Source of the DNA: Terrimesophilobacter sp039923755
GTDB lineage: Bacteria > Actinomycetota > Actinomycetes > Actinomycetales > Microbacteriaceae
Length of the DNA stretch: 16,305 nucleotides
NCBI GenBank assembly: GCA_039923755.1
Contig: JBDTCD010000151.1
Span: 1-16,305, forward strand
Direction: 5' to 3'
A program made the position numbers and the translations under genes. The notes beneath the pieces are model-generated. The model was not told where the DNA came from. It made no database searches and was given only the letters and a program-made list of their open reading frames with translations. This document shows, piece by piece, positions 1 through 7,129 of the stretch; the stretch's first letter is position 1, and every line of letters begins with the position of its first letter.

Positions 1-1088
1 AGTTCAACACGGCGATCGTTCTTATCACCCACAACATGGGCGTCGTCGCAGATCTCGCCGATCGGGTGGCCGTGATGTACCAGGGCAAGATCGTCGAGGA
101 AGCCGATGCGGTCAGCCTGTTCCACAACCCCCAGGACGACTATACGAAGCGCCTTCTGGCTGCCGTGCCATTTATCGGATCCGGAACCGCGAAAACCCAG
201 GAGCGCGCGCGGGCACGCGAAGCAGCCGTCAGGGGTGAACCGCTCGTTGTGGCGAAAGACCTTGTTATCGAGTACCAGGGCCGATTGGGGCGTGGTGGCT
301 TCCGTGCTGTGGACGGTGTGAGCTTCGAGATCGGCGAACGTGAAGTCCTCGGCCTCGTCGGCGAGAGCGGATCAGGCAAGACGACGATCGGCCGTGCCAT
401 CGGCGGACTGACCAAAATAACCGGTGGTTCGCTGACGGTGCTCGGCCAGGAAATGCTCGGTGTGCACGAACGCACCTTCCGACCGTTTCGGAGCGACATC
501 GGGTTTGTGTTCCAGGATCCGGCAACGAGCTTCAATCCACTTCTCACGATCGCGGAGTGCGTTGCCGAACCGCTCATTGTGCACGGCAAAGCAGCGGACG
601 CACGAGCCGCCCGATCGCGCGTGGACGAACTGCTTGAGGCAGTGCAGTTGCCGAAAAGCTTCGGGGACCGTTTCCCGCACGAGCTGAGCGGCGGCCAGCG
701 CCAACGTGCGAGCCTCGCGCGCGCCATTGCGTTGCAGCCCAAGCTTCTCATCGCGGATGAGCCCACGAGTGCGCTGGACGTCTCGGTTCAGGCCAAAGTG
801 CTGGAGTTGTTCGCTGAAATTCAACATGAATTCGGCTTCGCCGCTCTGTTCATCAGCCACGACCTTGCCGTCGTTGACATTCTCGCCGACCGGATCGCGG
901 TGCTCTTCAAGGGCAAGCTCGTCGAGGAGGGTACCGGGGAAGAGGTACTCGTCTCTCCACAGCATCCATACACGCAACGTCTTCTCGCCTCACTGCCCGT
1001 GCCGGATCCAATTCTGCAGGCGAAGCGTCGCGAGGATCTCCAACGACTGCGCGAGAGTGAGCCCGCAGGCATGGGGACGACCGGTTGA
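1..1088 (+). CDS. Fused dual-domain ABC transporter ATP-binding protein, peptide/nickel type (5' partial)
   Basis: This is the ATPase of an Opp/Dpp/nickel-type importer at the inner face of the membrane. The reading frame is open from base 3 and begins inside an H-loop (ITHNMGVVAD), so the gene starts before the window and that stretch ends a first nucleotide-binding domain (NBD). A complete second NBD follows: Walker A GESGSGKT (about 360-383), Q-loop FVFQDPATSF (about 504-533), signature LSGGQ (684-698), Walker B LLIADE (744-761), D-loop SALD and H-loop ISHD with His at 858-860. Each domain ends in the family-typical tail (PQDDYTKRLLAAVP; PQHPYTQRLLASLP). Two NBDs in one chain match the DppD-DppF fusions common in actinobacteria. 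The stop overlaps the next start by 4 nt. The substrate cannot be read from an ATPase; permease and binding-protein genes would be expected upstream, outside the window. Confidence 0.95.
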   Translation, partial: FNTAIVLITHNMGVVADLADRVAVMYQGKIVEEADAVSLFHNPQDDYTKRLLAAVPFIGSGTAKTQERARAREAAVRGEPLVVAKDLVIEYQGRLGRGGFRAVDGVSFEIGEREVLGLVGESGSGKTTIGRAIGGLTKITGGSLTVLGQEMLGVHERTFRPFRSDIGFVFQDPATSFNPLLTIAECVAEPLIVHGKAADARAARSRVDELLEAVQLPKSFGDRFPHELSGGQRQRASLARAIALQPKLLIADEPTSALDVSVQAKVLELFAEIQHEFGFAALFISHDLAVVDILADRIAVLFKGKLVEEGTGEEVLVSPQHPYTQRLLASLPVPDPILQAKRREDLQRLRESEPAGMGTTG

Positions 1089-1906
1089 GCGCTGCCGCCC
1101 CCGTCATCGATGCTGACGACCTCTCGATCCGATACCCGTCACGGGATGTCCGGTCCAGGTTCGTTGCCGTCGCGGGAGTAAATTTCACTCTCGACGATGG
1201 CGAGATTCTCGGTGTGGTCGGCGAGACCGGCTCGGGCAAGTCGACTCTCGCGGCAACACTGGGGTTGCGCGCTAGCGTCGGTTTCGCCGACTCCACAGCC
1301 CCCGAGATTTGCGGTGGCTCACTGCGAATTCTTGATACCGAGGTCCGCGGTATCGGCGCCCATCGGCGAGGTCGACTCCAGTTCTCCGTCGGCTATTTTG
1401 CCCAGGGTGGCGCGGAGCGGCTCGATGCGCGACTGACCGTCGCGGAAAACGTCGCCGAACCAATTTACGCGCAAGACCGGCGATTCAGTTCCCGCGACGC
1501 GGGAAGTGCCGTCGCGACGGTCGTCGATGCGGTGCGGCTTCCGCTCGGCCTGATGTCCCGTTTCCCCTTCGAATTGAGCAGTGGTCAACGGCAACGGGTT
1601 GCGCTCGCGCGGGCGATGGTTCTCGAGCCCCGCCTGCTCATCGTCGATGAACCCACCCGCGGAGTCGATGTGACGGTGCGTACTGGCGTACTCGATGCCC
1701 TCCGCAACCTGCGCCTAGAACGTAGCTTTTCCGCGGTCATCATCAGTAGCGACCTCGCCGTTATCGAACAGATTTCCGAGCGGATGTTGGTGCTGCATAA
1801 GGGAACTGTCATTGGGTTTGGCCCCATCAATGGGGTACTGTCTGACCCGGTTCATCCGTATCTGATGGCCCTCGCGGCGTCTCGATTCGATACAGTCGGT
1901 GCATGA
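1085..1906 (+). CDS. Third ABC transporter ATP-binding protein with substituted H-loop histidine
   Basis: A 273-aa single ABC ATPase domain of the Opp/Dpp group starts at TTG 1085, sharing TTGA with the preceding stop. Walker A GETGSGKS (residues 46-53), signature LSSGQRQR (164-171), Walker B LLIVDE with catalytic Glu189 and D-loop TRGVD are present. Two elements deviate. The Q-loop keeps Gln107, but the usual FQDPxxSLNP is replaced by FAQGGAERLD. The switch region reads IISSDLAVIE, so the H-loop His is Ser222 (codon 1748-1750). Loss of that His usually lowers or abolishes ATP hydrolysis, so this may be a regulatory or weakly active NBD. A fused two-NBD protein lies directly upstream, so a conventional importer would not need this third domain. 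It could instead pair with another permease, or replace one half of the fused protein. Confidence 0.92.
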   Translation: MSAAAPVIDADDLSIRYPSRDVRSRFVAVAGVNFTLDDGEILGVVGETGSGKSTLAATLGLRASVGFADSTAPEICGGSLRILDTEVRGIGAHRRGRLQFSVGYFAQGGAERLDARLTVAENVAEPIYAQDRRFSSRDAGSAVATVVDAVRLPLGLMSRFPFELSSGQRQRVALARAMVLEPRLLIVDEPTRGVDVTVRTGVLDALRNLRLERSFSAVIISSDLAVIEQISERMLVLHKGTVIGFGPINGVLSDPVHPYLMALAASRFDTVGA

Positions 1907-2907
1907 CATCGAGCGGGGACTCGGTCCGGCATCGCGCTGTACTGGCCAACCCAGCCGAAGAGGTGCCGGAAGAACGACGCCCGCGGCCGGGCCCTATCGC
2001 TGTGCTTCCGGAGCCGACTGACTTTTTCGTCGAGGCAATCGAAAGCGCCGGAGGCACGGTCGAACCGCTCTCGCAGGACACTCGGGGAATCGTGTGGCTT
2101 TCGTATGCCCGCTCCCGTGAGTTTTCGGGAATTCTCGACCAGTATCCGAATATCGACTGGGTGCAGTTACCGTGGGCCGGGGTTGACGCATTCTCAGGTG
2201 TTATGGCCAGACACTCGGGGTTGCGTCCGATTTGGACGAGCGCGAAGGGTGCTTACGCCGAGCCTGTTGCTGAACACTCCCTCATGTTGATTCTTGCGCT
2301 GCTGCGTGCGATTCCCGAACGCGTCGTTGCACGCAGCTGGGGGCCGAAGATGGGCACTTCGCTTTACGGTGCGAATGTCGTGATTGTCGGTGCGGGCGGC
2401 GTGGCGATCGAGCTGATCCGGCTATTGAAGTTGTTCAGGACGACGATCACTGTTGTTCGTCGCTCCTCTGTTTCGCTGGAAGGCGCACAGCGCACCGTGA
2501 CTGCTGCCCAACTGCACGACGTCTTGCCGGATGCCGACGTGGTTGTGATTGCTGCGGCCATGACCGACACCACCGCCGGGCTCATCGGCGCTGTGGAACT
2601 CGCCATGATGAAACCGAGTGCGATCCTCATCAACGTCGCGCGCGGCGGCCTCGTCGACACTGGCGCGCTCACCGATGCCTTGGCCTCCGGCGGCATTGCC
2701 AGCGCTGGGCTCGACGTCACTGACCCCGAACCATTGCCCGACGGCCACCCTCTTTGGTCCGAGCCCCGAGCGCTGATCACCTGCCACAGCGCTGACACGC
2801 CTGAGATGACGACTCCGTTGCTGGCGGAAAGGGTGAAGGCTAACGTGCGGGCATTTCTCGACCACTCAAGGTTTGTAGGGCTAGTAGACCCGGAGGCAGG
2901 ATATTGA
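1903..2907 (+). CDS. D-isomer-specific 2-hydroxyacid dehydrogenase family protein
   Basis: This 334-aa protein is a cytosolic NAD(P)-dependent 2-hydroxyacid/2-ketoacid oxidoreductase of the phosphoglycerate/glyoxylate/formate dehydrogenase superfamily. A split catalytic domain surrounds a Rossmann fold. The motif before the dinucleotide domain (AYAEPVAEHSLMLILALLR, 117-135), the nucleotide-binding GAGGVA (163-168), INVARGGLVD with Arg247, DVTDPEP with Glu276 and TCHSAD with His295 are all visible; R/E/H is the family's catalytic set. The usual TPHSA is TCHSA here. About 28 hydrophilic residues precede the first conserved strand (IAVLPEP), so the true start could be slightly downstream, but ATG 1903 overlaps the previous stop as ATGA and fits coupled translation. 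The substrate is unknown. Its position after the ABC ATPases and before a lactonase suggests it oxidises or reduces an imported hydroxyacid or sugar acid. Confidence 0.92.
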   Translation: MTSSGDSVRHRAVLANPAEEVPEERRPRPGPIAVLPEPTDFFVEAIESAGGTVEPLSQDTRGIVWLSYARSREFSGILDQYPNIDWVQLPWAGVDAFSGVMARHSGLRPIWTSAKGAYAEPVAEHSLMLILALLRAIPERVVARSWGPKMGTSLYGANVVIVGAGGVAIELIRLLKLFRTTITVVRRSSVSLEGAQRTVTAAQLHDVLPDADVVVIAAAMTDTTAGLIGAVELAMMKPSAILINVARGGLVDTGALTDALASGGIASAGLDVTDPEPLPDGHPLWSEPRALITCHSADTPEMTTPLLAERVKANVRAFLDHSRFVGLVDPEAGY

Positions 2908-3893
2908 CTCTGATGTGGGTAGGTTCCTACACCGAGAACATGCGCGGCTTTTCCCGTGGAATCTCCGCCGTAAGGATCACCGAAAAGGGGCTGCAGTTCG
3001 CCGGTCTCGGCGCTGCGACATCGTCGCCATCCTTTCTGGCTCACTCGAGCGTTGCCGGCGTCATCTACGCCGTGGACGAAGCGAACGGACGCGTCGAAGC
3101 CTTTCAGCGCAAGAGTAAATCCACGAGCCTCATGCCGATGGGAGGCCAGGCAACCTCCGGAACGCTGCCATGCCACATCACAGCGACCGCGCAATGGCTG
3201 TATGTGGCGAACTACGGTACGGGTCAGGTCGACGTTTACCCGCTCGGCCCCGATGGCAGCATCGGCGCTGTGAACCAGACGCTGACCTCTACCGGCAGTG
3301 GGCCCAAGCCTGAGCAGAGTGGCCCCCGTGCGCACTCTACCCTCGCCTTCGGCGACACGGTGATCACCGCGGACCTCGGGACGGATCGCATCAACATCTA
3401 CCGGTGGTTGGATGGATTCCTCACGTTGGCCTACTCGCTGGAGTTGCCTCCGGGAACGGGACCGCGCGATTTTGCGGTGTCGCCTGTCGCGGGAAAAATC
3501 TTCGTTGTCGGAGAACTCGGTGGCGCACTATTTGCGCTCGGTGGCGGACGTAACCTTCAGGTGGTGAAATCGGGGCACGCCGGCGCGGCACCCGGTGATC
3601 ACGCCGCGGGGCTCGTCATCGACCCGACGGGCAGATTCCTGTACACCGCATTACGCGGATCCAATCGTGTCGTCGCTATCGATGCGACCACACTGGAGCC
3701 GATTTTCGACCTGCCGAGCGGTGGGGACATTCCGCGGGGACTGTGTATCGTCGGCAACCTGTTGTTCGTCGCTAATCAGAACTCTGGAACTCTCGCGGCA
3801 TTCCAGCTTGATCAGCAGACGGGAGTGCCGATGATGGTGGGAACTCCGCTCTTCATCGACTCGCCAACCTGCCTGTTGCCCGACTTCTCGTGA
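2904..3893 (+). CDS. Lactonase family beta-propeller protein (6-phosphogluconolactonase-like)
   Basis: A 329-aa protein of the seven-bladed Lactonase family (YbhE/Pgl-like and carboxy-muconate lactonizing relatives). Blade-like repeats are visible: FLAHSSVAGVIYAVDEANG (44-62), HITATAQWLYVANYGTG (91-107), FAVSPVAGKIFVVGELGG (190-207), LVIDPTGRFLYTALRGSN (238-255) and LCIVGNLLFVANQNSG (280-295). The N-terminal WVGSYT is the usual first strand. The conserved GPRH motif reads GPRD (187-190), a possible active-site change; the following Glu204 is kept. No signal peptide is seen. TTG 2904 is chosen over ATG 2913 because GGAGG at 2892-2896 lies 7 nt before TTG and the start overlaps the previous stop as TTGA. 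It is last in the operon; with the dehydrogenase it could form an oxidise-then-hydrolyse-lactone pair. Substrate is inference only. Confidence 0.88.
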   Translation: MTLMWVGSYTENMRGFSRGISAVRITEKGLQFAGLGAATSSPSFLAHSSVAGVIYAVDEANGRVEAFQRKSKSTSLMPMGGQATSGTLPCHITATAQWLYVANYGTGQVDVYPLGPDGSIGAVNQTLTSTGSGPKPEQSGPRAHSTLAFGDTVITADLGTDRINIYRWLDGFLTLAYSLELPPGTGPRDFAVSPVAGKIFVVGELGGALFALGGGRNLQVVKSGHAGAAPGDHAAGLVIDPTGRFLYTALRGSNRVVAIDATTLEPIFDLPSGGDIPRGLCIVGNLLFVANQNSGTLAAFQLDQQTGVPMMVGTPLFIDSPTCLLPDFS

Positions 3894-3930
3894 CGGCAGC
3901 AGGTGCAGCGCAAACCTCTCTGCCAATCTT

Positions 3931-3939
3931 TGCTAAAGT
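3931..3939 (+). promoter_or_regulatory. Candidate extended -10 promoter for tRNA-Asn
   Basis: TGCTAAAGT is an extended -10 (TGN then TAAAGT, matching TANNNT) 18 nt before the first base of tRNA-Asn, which fits a short 5' leader. No convincing TTGACA-like -35 is seen at 16-18 nt upstream. Confidence 0.45.
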
Positions 3940-3957
3940 GACAAACTGAATCGCCAT

Positions 3958-4030
3958 TCCTCGATAGCTCAATTGGCAGAGCAGCCGGCTGTTAACCGGC
4001 AGGTTCTTGGTTCGAGTCCAAGTCGGGGAG
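3958..4030 (+). tRNA. tRNA-Asn (anticodon GTT)
   Basis: A full cloverleaf of 73 nt can be drawn. The acceptor stem TCCTCGA pairs with TCGGGGA (one T-G wobble). The D-arm is GCTC...GAGC, the anticodon stem GCCGG/CCGGC carries loop CTGTTAA with anticodon GTT at 3991-3993, and the T-arm CTTGG/CCAAG carries loop TTCGAGT. The discriminator base is G4030. CCA is not encoded: the next bases are CAAAA. It sits between the lactonase and a short AzlD-like fragment. Confidence 0.97.
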
Positions 4031-4039
4031 CAAAAATCC

Positions 4040-4144
4040 GTGATCGTCGCCGTGGCGCTGTTCGCGCTGCGGGTGCCGTTCGTGGTCGTCGTGATTGCGG
4101 CGGCGGCGACGGCTGCTCTGATCCGGCTCTACGGCTGGGGCTAG
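4040..4144 (+). pseudogene. Possible azlD 3' remnant (C-terminal end of branched-chain amino-acid exporter subunit)
   Basis: A 34-codon frame from GTG 4040 to TAG 4142-4144 encodes one very hydrophobic segment followed by a basic end: ALFALRVPFVVVVIAAAA, then TAALIRLYGWG. This resembles the last transmembrane segment and tail of AzlD proteins (about 100-110 aa, partners of AzlC in branched-chain amino-acid export). The other roughly 70 residues and azlC are absent; the similarity begins within about 10 nt of the tRNA-Asn 3' end. No ribosome-binding site precedes GTG. It is most simply the stump of a deleted gene; a genuine 34-residue membrane peptide is the alternative. The family assignment is from memory of AzlD sequences, not a search. 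Confidence 0.45.
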
Positions 4145-4154
4145 GGGCTTCTCG

Positions 4155-4721
4155 CTAACCTTCGAGGTGGTCGAGCCCCGGCTGCCAGCTGAGCTCGGGA
4201 ACGCCCCACCCGTTCTTTCGGATCGCTTTCTGTGCGGCACGTCCGCTGGCGTGGTCGAGTCGGTCGGCGAAGAGCACACCGTCGAGGTGGTCGTACTCAT
4301 GCTGGAAGATTCGAGCGAGCCAACCCGATGCCGTGACCTCGAAGGGATATCCGGTCGGGTCAACGGCTCGCAGGATCGTGTGCTGAGCCCTTCGCAATGG
4401 ATAGCGTTCCCCGGGAATTGACAGGCAGCCTTCCGCCTCGGCTTCCTCATCAGGAGTTCCTGTCGGCACAGGCGTGATCCAAATCTCAGGGTTGATGGCG
4501 ACGCCGTGGGAGTGCACGCCTTCGTCGTCCGTCCAATCGAAGACGAACACCCGCAGCGACCTGCCGACCTGCGGTGCCGCAAGGCCGACGCCGGGAGCGG
4601 CTTTCATCGTCTCGATCATGTCTGCGACCAGTTGGTGCAGCGCGTCATCAAATTCGGTGACCGCGCTAGCGGGGGTGTGGAGTACGGGATCTCCCGTGAT
4701 GAGGATGGGGAGTACGGCCAT
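4155..4721 (-). CDS. def: Peptide deformylase
   Basis: This 188-aa metalloenzyme removes the formyl group from the N-terminal Met of nascent proteins. All three diagnostic motifs are intact: GVGLAAPQVG (44-53), EGCLSIPGE with metal ligand Cys99 (97-105) and QHEYDHLDG with ligands His141 and His145 and catalytic Glu142 (140-148). Length is normal for actinobacterial Def. The C-terminal tail (NGWGVPELSWQPGLDHLEG) lies beyond the catalytic core. It is transcribed away from the DMT transporter gene, with only 40 bp between the starts. It is not next to fmt here, so it may be one of two def copies, as often found in actinobacteria. Confidence 0.97.
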   Translation of the reverse strand: MAVLPILITGDPVLHTPASAVTEFDDALHQLVADMIETMKAAPGVGLAAPQVGRSLRVFVFDWTDDEGVHSHGVAINPEIWITPVPTGTPDEEAEAEGCLSIPGERYPLRRAQHTILRAVDPTGYPFEVTASGWLARIFQHEYDHLDGVLFADRLDHASGRAAQKAIRKNGWGVPELSWQPGLDHLEG

Positions 4722-4761
4722 TCGCTAAGAATATCCCGAGCGCAGCGGGTAAAGTCGTGGG
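4722..4761. promoter_or_regulatory. Divergent 40-bp promoter region between def and the DMT transporter
   Basis: On the plus strand TAAAGT (4750-4755) matches TANNNT and is followed by exactly 6 nt and then GTG 4762, the usual geometry of a leaderless actinobacterial transcript. On the minus strand TATTCT (about 4729-4734) lies close to the def ATG and could play the same role. No clear -35 boxes or Shine-Dalgarno sequences are visible in either direction. Confidence 0.45.
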
Positions 4762-5685
4762 GTGCCACCAGAACTGAGTGACTTCACGGATCACTTCGTG
4801 ACTCTCACCCCGAACCAATGGCTCGGCATCCCTGTCGCCATCATCGCCGCGGTATTCCTGGCACTCGGCGCACAGTTCCAGCACCGAGGTGTGGGGAAGG
4901 TGGAAGCCGACACCGGTGAGGTCAACGCAAGTCCAGGTCTCAGCCCGAAGCAGTTACTCCTCCTGCTTGCCCGTCCGTCCTGGGTGACCGGAACTCTCAT
5001 GCTCGGGTTAGCCGTCGTCCTTCAACTCACAAGCCTCTACCTTGCACCGATCATCGTCGTGCAGCCGCTGGGAGCAACAGCCCTGGTGATCACCGCGGTT
5101 GTCAACGCTCGCGTGTCAAGAGTGCCGCTGGACGGAAAATCGATCCGCGCGATCGCCTTCTGCGTGGGTGGCGTGGGGTTGTTCGTCACGATCGCAGCGT
5201 TCACCGCCAAGTCGAGTCCCATCAGTACGTGGCAACTGGGTGTCATCCTGGCTATCCTGGGCGTCATCACGATGGCCTTTTCGCTCGCATTCGCCTTCCT
5301 GCGAGCCCGACTCAAAGCGATCGTCTATATTCTCGGGGCAGGAGTGCTGTACGGTTTCGTGGCAACGCTCGCGAAGGTCGTGATCGACCGCGCGAAGACC
5401 GGCGACTTCGAATGGCTTACCGTCACCTGCCTCGTCGCTCTCCTCGCCGCCGCCATTCTCGGCGGATACTTCGTCCAGAACGCCTATGCGTCGGGGCCAC
5501 CGGATCTCGTGATCGCCGGGCTGACGGTCGTCGACCCGCTCGTCGCCGTCACGATCGGAATCGTCGTTTTGCAGGAGGCAGCCGGCGCGCCGTGGTTTGC
5601 GGCAGTTGCCTATATCGCCGCGGGCGTACTGGCTGTTTACGGAGTTTTTCAACTCTCGAAACACCACCCTCAGGCTCAGCGGTAG
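4762..5685 (+). CDS. DMT superfamily (EamA/NIPA-like) membrane transporter
   Basis: A 307-aa integral membrane protein with about nine hydrophobic segments (roughly residues 18-35, 68-90, 94-112, 126-143, 153-178, 182-200, 212-232, 242-265 and 270-290). The pattern fits the drug/metabolite transporter superfamily, in the branch annotated DMT family transporter in actinobacteria, which has some likeness to NIPA magnesium transporters. The motif SLYLAPIIVVQPLGATALVITAVVNA (about 93-118), split as SLYLAPIIVVQPLG and ATALVITAVVNA, is typical. GTG 4762 is chosen because a -10 box sits 6 nt ahead and the hydrophobic start follows soon after. The substrate is unknown. The glycosyltransferase gene follows after 40 bp, so the two may be co-transcribed. 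Confidence 0.88.
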   Translation: MPPELSDFTDHFVTLTPNQWLGIPVAIIAAVFLALGAQFQHRGVGKVEADTGEVNASPGLSPKQLLLLLARPSWVTGTLMLGLAVVLQLTSLYLAPIIVVQPLGATALVITAVVNARVSRVPLDGKSIRAIAFCVGGVGLFVTIAAFTAKSSPISTWQLGVILAILGVITMAFSLAFAFLRARLKAIVYILGAGVLYGFVATLAKVVIDRAKTGDFEWLTVTCLVALLAAAILGGYFVQNAYASGPPDLVIAGLTVVDPLVAVTIGIVVLQEAAGAPWFAAVAYIAAGVLAVYGVFQLSKHHPQAQR

Positions 5686-5725
5686 GCTGGGAGCCACGCC
5701 CAACGCTTGAGGGAACACTTACATC

Positions 5726-6964
5726 TTGCCTGACGCCCCCACCATAACTCCGCCGGAACTATCGACGCCGTTGCGCGTCCTCATTGGTGCAGATACTTTC
5801 GTGCCCGACGTGAACGGCGCAGCGAACTTTACGTCTCGCCTGGCGGCGGGTCTTACAGCTCGTGGCCACGAAGTGCACATTGAAGCGCCAGCGTTCGGAC
5901 CGAAGCATGGGCGGTTCATCGAAGAACACGAGGGTGAGAAGATCATCGTCCATCGCGTGTATTCGTGGCGTTGGTTTCCGCACGACTGGCTCCGGTTCAT
6001 CCTGCCGTGGCGCAGCCAGGCGCACGCTGCCCGCATTCTCGACGAGGTGAAGCCGGATGTCGTGCACATCCAGTCGCACATCGTGATCGGTCGCGGGCTC
6101 GCCAGACAGGCAAGGATTCGGGGCATCCGGGTCATCGCGACGAATCACTTCATGCCGGAGAACCTGATCCAGCACACTCTGCTACCGAAGTTCCTGCGCA
6201 AGACGGCCATCCGGATCGCCTGGAACGACGCGGCAAAGACGTATCACCTGTGTGAGGCGATCACGACGCCCACCAGAAGAGGTGCGGAGTTCCTTGAGGC
6301 GGCGACCGACCTCACCGGAGTCCATGCAATCTCGTGCGGCATCAACTCAAGCGAGTACACCCCGAGCTTCGAGCCGAAAACGGAAAACCGCATCCTGTTT
6401 GTGGGGCGCGTCACGGGGGAGAAGCACATCGACGTGCTCATCAAGGCCGTCGCGAAGCTCGATCCAGCGCTCGATGTGAAGCTCGACATCGTCGGTGGCG
6501 GCGATCTGATGAACCAGTTGAAGAAGCTCGCACACGACGTCGGGATCGCCGATCGCACGACCTTCACCGGGTATGTCTCTGAGGCGCAACTCAAGGCGGC
6601 ATACACCCACGCGACGGTATTTGCGATCCCGTCAATTGCCGAATTGCAGAGCATTGCGACGATGGAGGCGATGTCCTCTGGTCTTCCCATCGTCGCTGCC
6701 AACGCGATGGCGCTCCCGCACCTCGTGCACACGGGGGAAAACGGTTACCTGTTTGAGCCGGAGAACGTCGACGATCTGGTGGCGAAGCTCACGGCGGTCC
6801 TTACGGCGCCTCAGGACGAACTCACCCGGATGAAGCGCAACAGCCTCAAACTCATCGCGCCGCACGACATCCAGCGCACGCTCGCGACGTTCGAAAGACT
6901 GTATCGTGGGGAAGCGGTGACCGACCCGGTCACCGAAGTGTCCCTCGACGAGCAGGCATCATGA
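5726..6964 (+). CDS. Glycosyltransferase family 4 (PimB/MgtA-like)
   Basis: A 412-aa retaining GT-B glycosyltransferase, acting at the cytosolic face. The N-terminal acceptor domain opens with VLIGADTFVPDVNGAANF (18-35), close to PimB'/MgtA mannosyl/glucuronosyl transferases, followed by LAAGLTARGHEV. The C-terminal donor domain has ILFVGRVTGEKHID (223-236), VGGGD (256-260) and the EX7E pair Glu306/Glu314 in AELQSIATMEAMSSGLPIVA. The second Glu's partner context (usually ETFGL) is changed to ELQSI. TTG 5726 is used, with GAGGGA at 5709-5714 upstream; no better-placed ATG exists before the conserved strand. The likely role is glycosylation of a membrane lipid or cell-envelope glycan; donor and acceptor are not determinable. 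A tRNA starts 16 nt after the stop. Confidence 0.92.
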   Translation: MPDAPTITPPELSTPLRVLIGADTFVPDVNGAANFTSRLAAGLTARGHEVHIEAPAFGPKHGRFIEEHEGEKIIVHRVYSWRWFPHDWLRFILPWRSQAHAARILDEVKPDVVHIQSHIVIGRGLARQARIRGIRVIATNHFMPENLIQHTLLPKFLRKTAIRIAWNDAAKTYHLCEAITTPTRRGAEFLEAATDLTGVHAISCGINSSEYTPSFEPKTENRILFVGRVTGEKHIDVLIKAVAKLDPALDVKLDIVGGGDLMNQLKKLAHDVGIADRTTFTGYVSEAQLKAAYTHATVFAIPSIAELQSIATMEAMSSGLPIVAANAMALPHLVHTGENGYLFEPENVDDLVAKLTAVLTAPQDELTRMKRNSLKLIAPHDIQRTLATFERLYRGEAVTDPVTEVSLDEQAS

Positions 6965-6979
6965 GCTCGCCGGTGGCGC

Positions 6980-7053
6980 GGGGCGGTAGCTCAGCTGGTT
7001 AGAGCAGCGGACTCATAATCCGTCGGTCACGGGTTCAAGTCCCGTCCGCCCTA
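6980..7053 (+). tRNA. tRNA with CAT anticodon, probably tRNA-Ile2 (lysidine) rather than elongator tRNA-Met
   Basis: A 74-nt cloverleaf: acceptor GGGGCGG pairs with CCGCCCT (G1-T72 wobble), D-arm GCTC/GAGC, anticodon stem GCGGA/TCCGT with loop CTCATAA (anticodon CAT at 7014-7016), T-arm ACGGG/CCCGT with loop TTCAAGT. CCA is encoded at 7054-7056. A regular G1-T72 pair and lack of unpaired position 1 features argue against initiator tRNA. The GAGCAG D-arm end and CGGTC variable region resemble bacterial tRNA-Ile(CAU) more than elongator Met (AGGTC), but this is a comparison from memory. Only 16 nt separate it from the glycosyltransferase stop, so its promoter must lie in that gene, or it is processed from a read-through transcript. 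Confidence 0.93.
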
Positions 7054-7117
7054 CCACCGCTGGCGCGCGTGGGCCGGTTCGTGCCACAGAGCGCGAAACG
7101 GACCACTCCACACCGCC

Positions 7118-7129
7118 TACGCTGGGAGG
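7118..7129 (+). promoter_or_regulatory. Leaderless-type -10 box directly before the MFS gene
   Basis: TACGCT (7118-7123) fits TANNNT and is followed by GGGAGG and immediately by ATG 7130. GGGAGG touches the ATG and is too close to act as a normal Shine-Dalgarno sequence, so leaderless initiation at the ATG is the better reading. No clear -35 is seen. Confidence 0.4.

Noticed and set aside
3973..4158. 61-aa frame reading out of tRNA-Asn
   Set aside because: It starts inside the tRNA and is Arg/Gly-rich; the hydrophobic frame from 4040 is the more convincing reading of this stretch.
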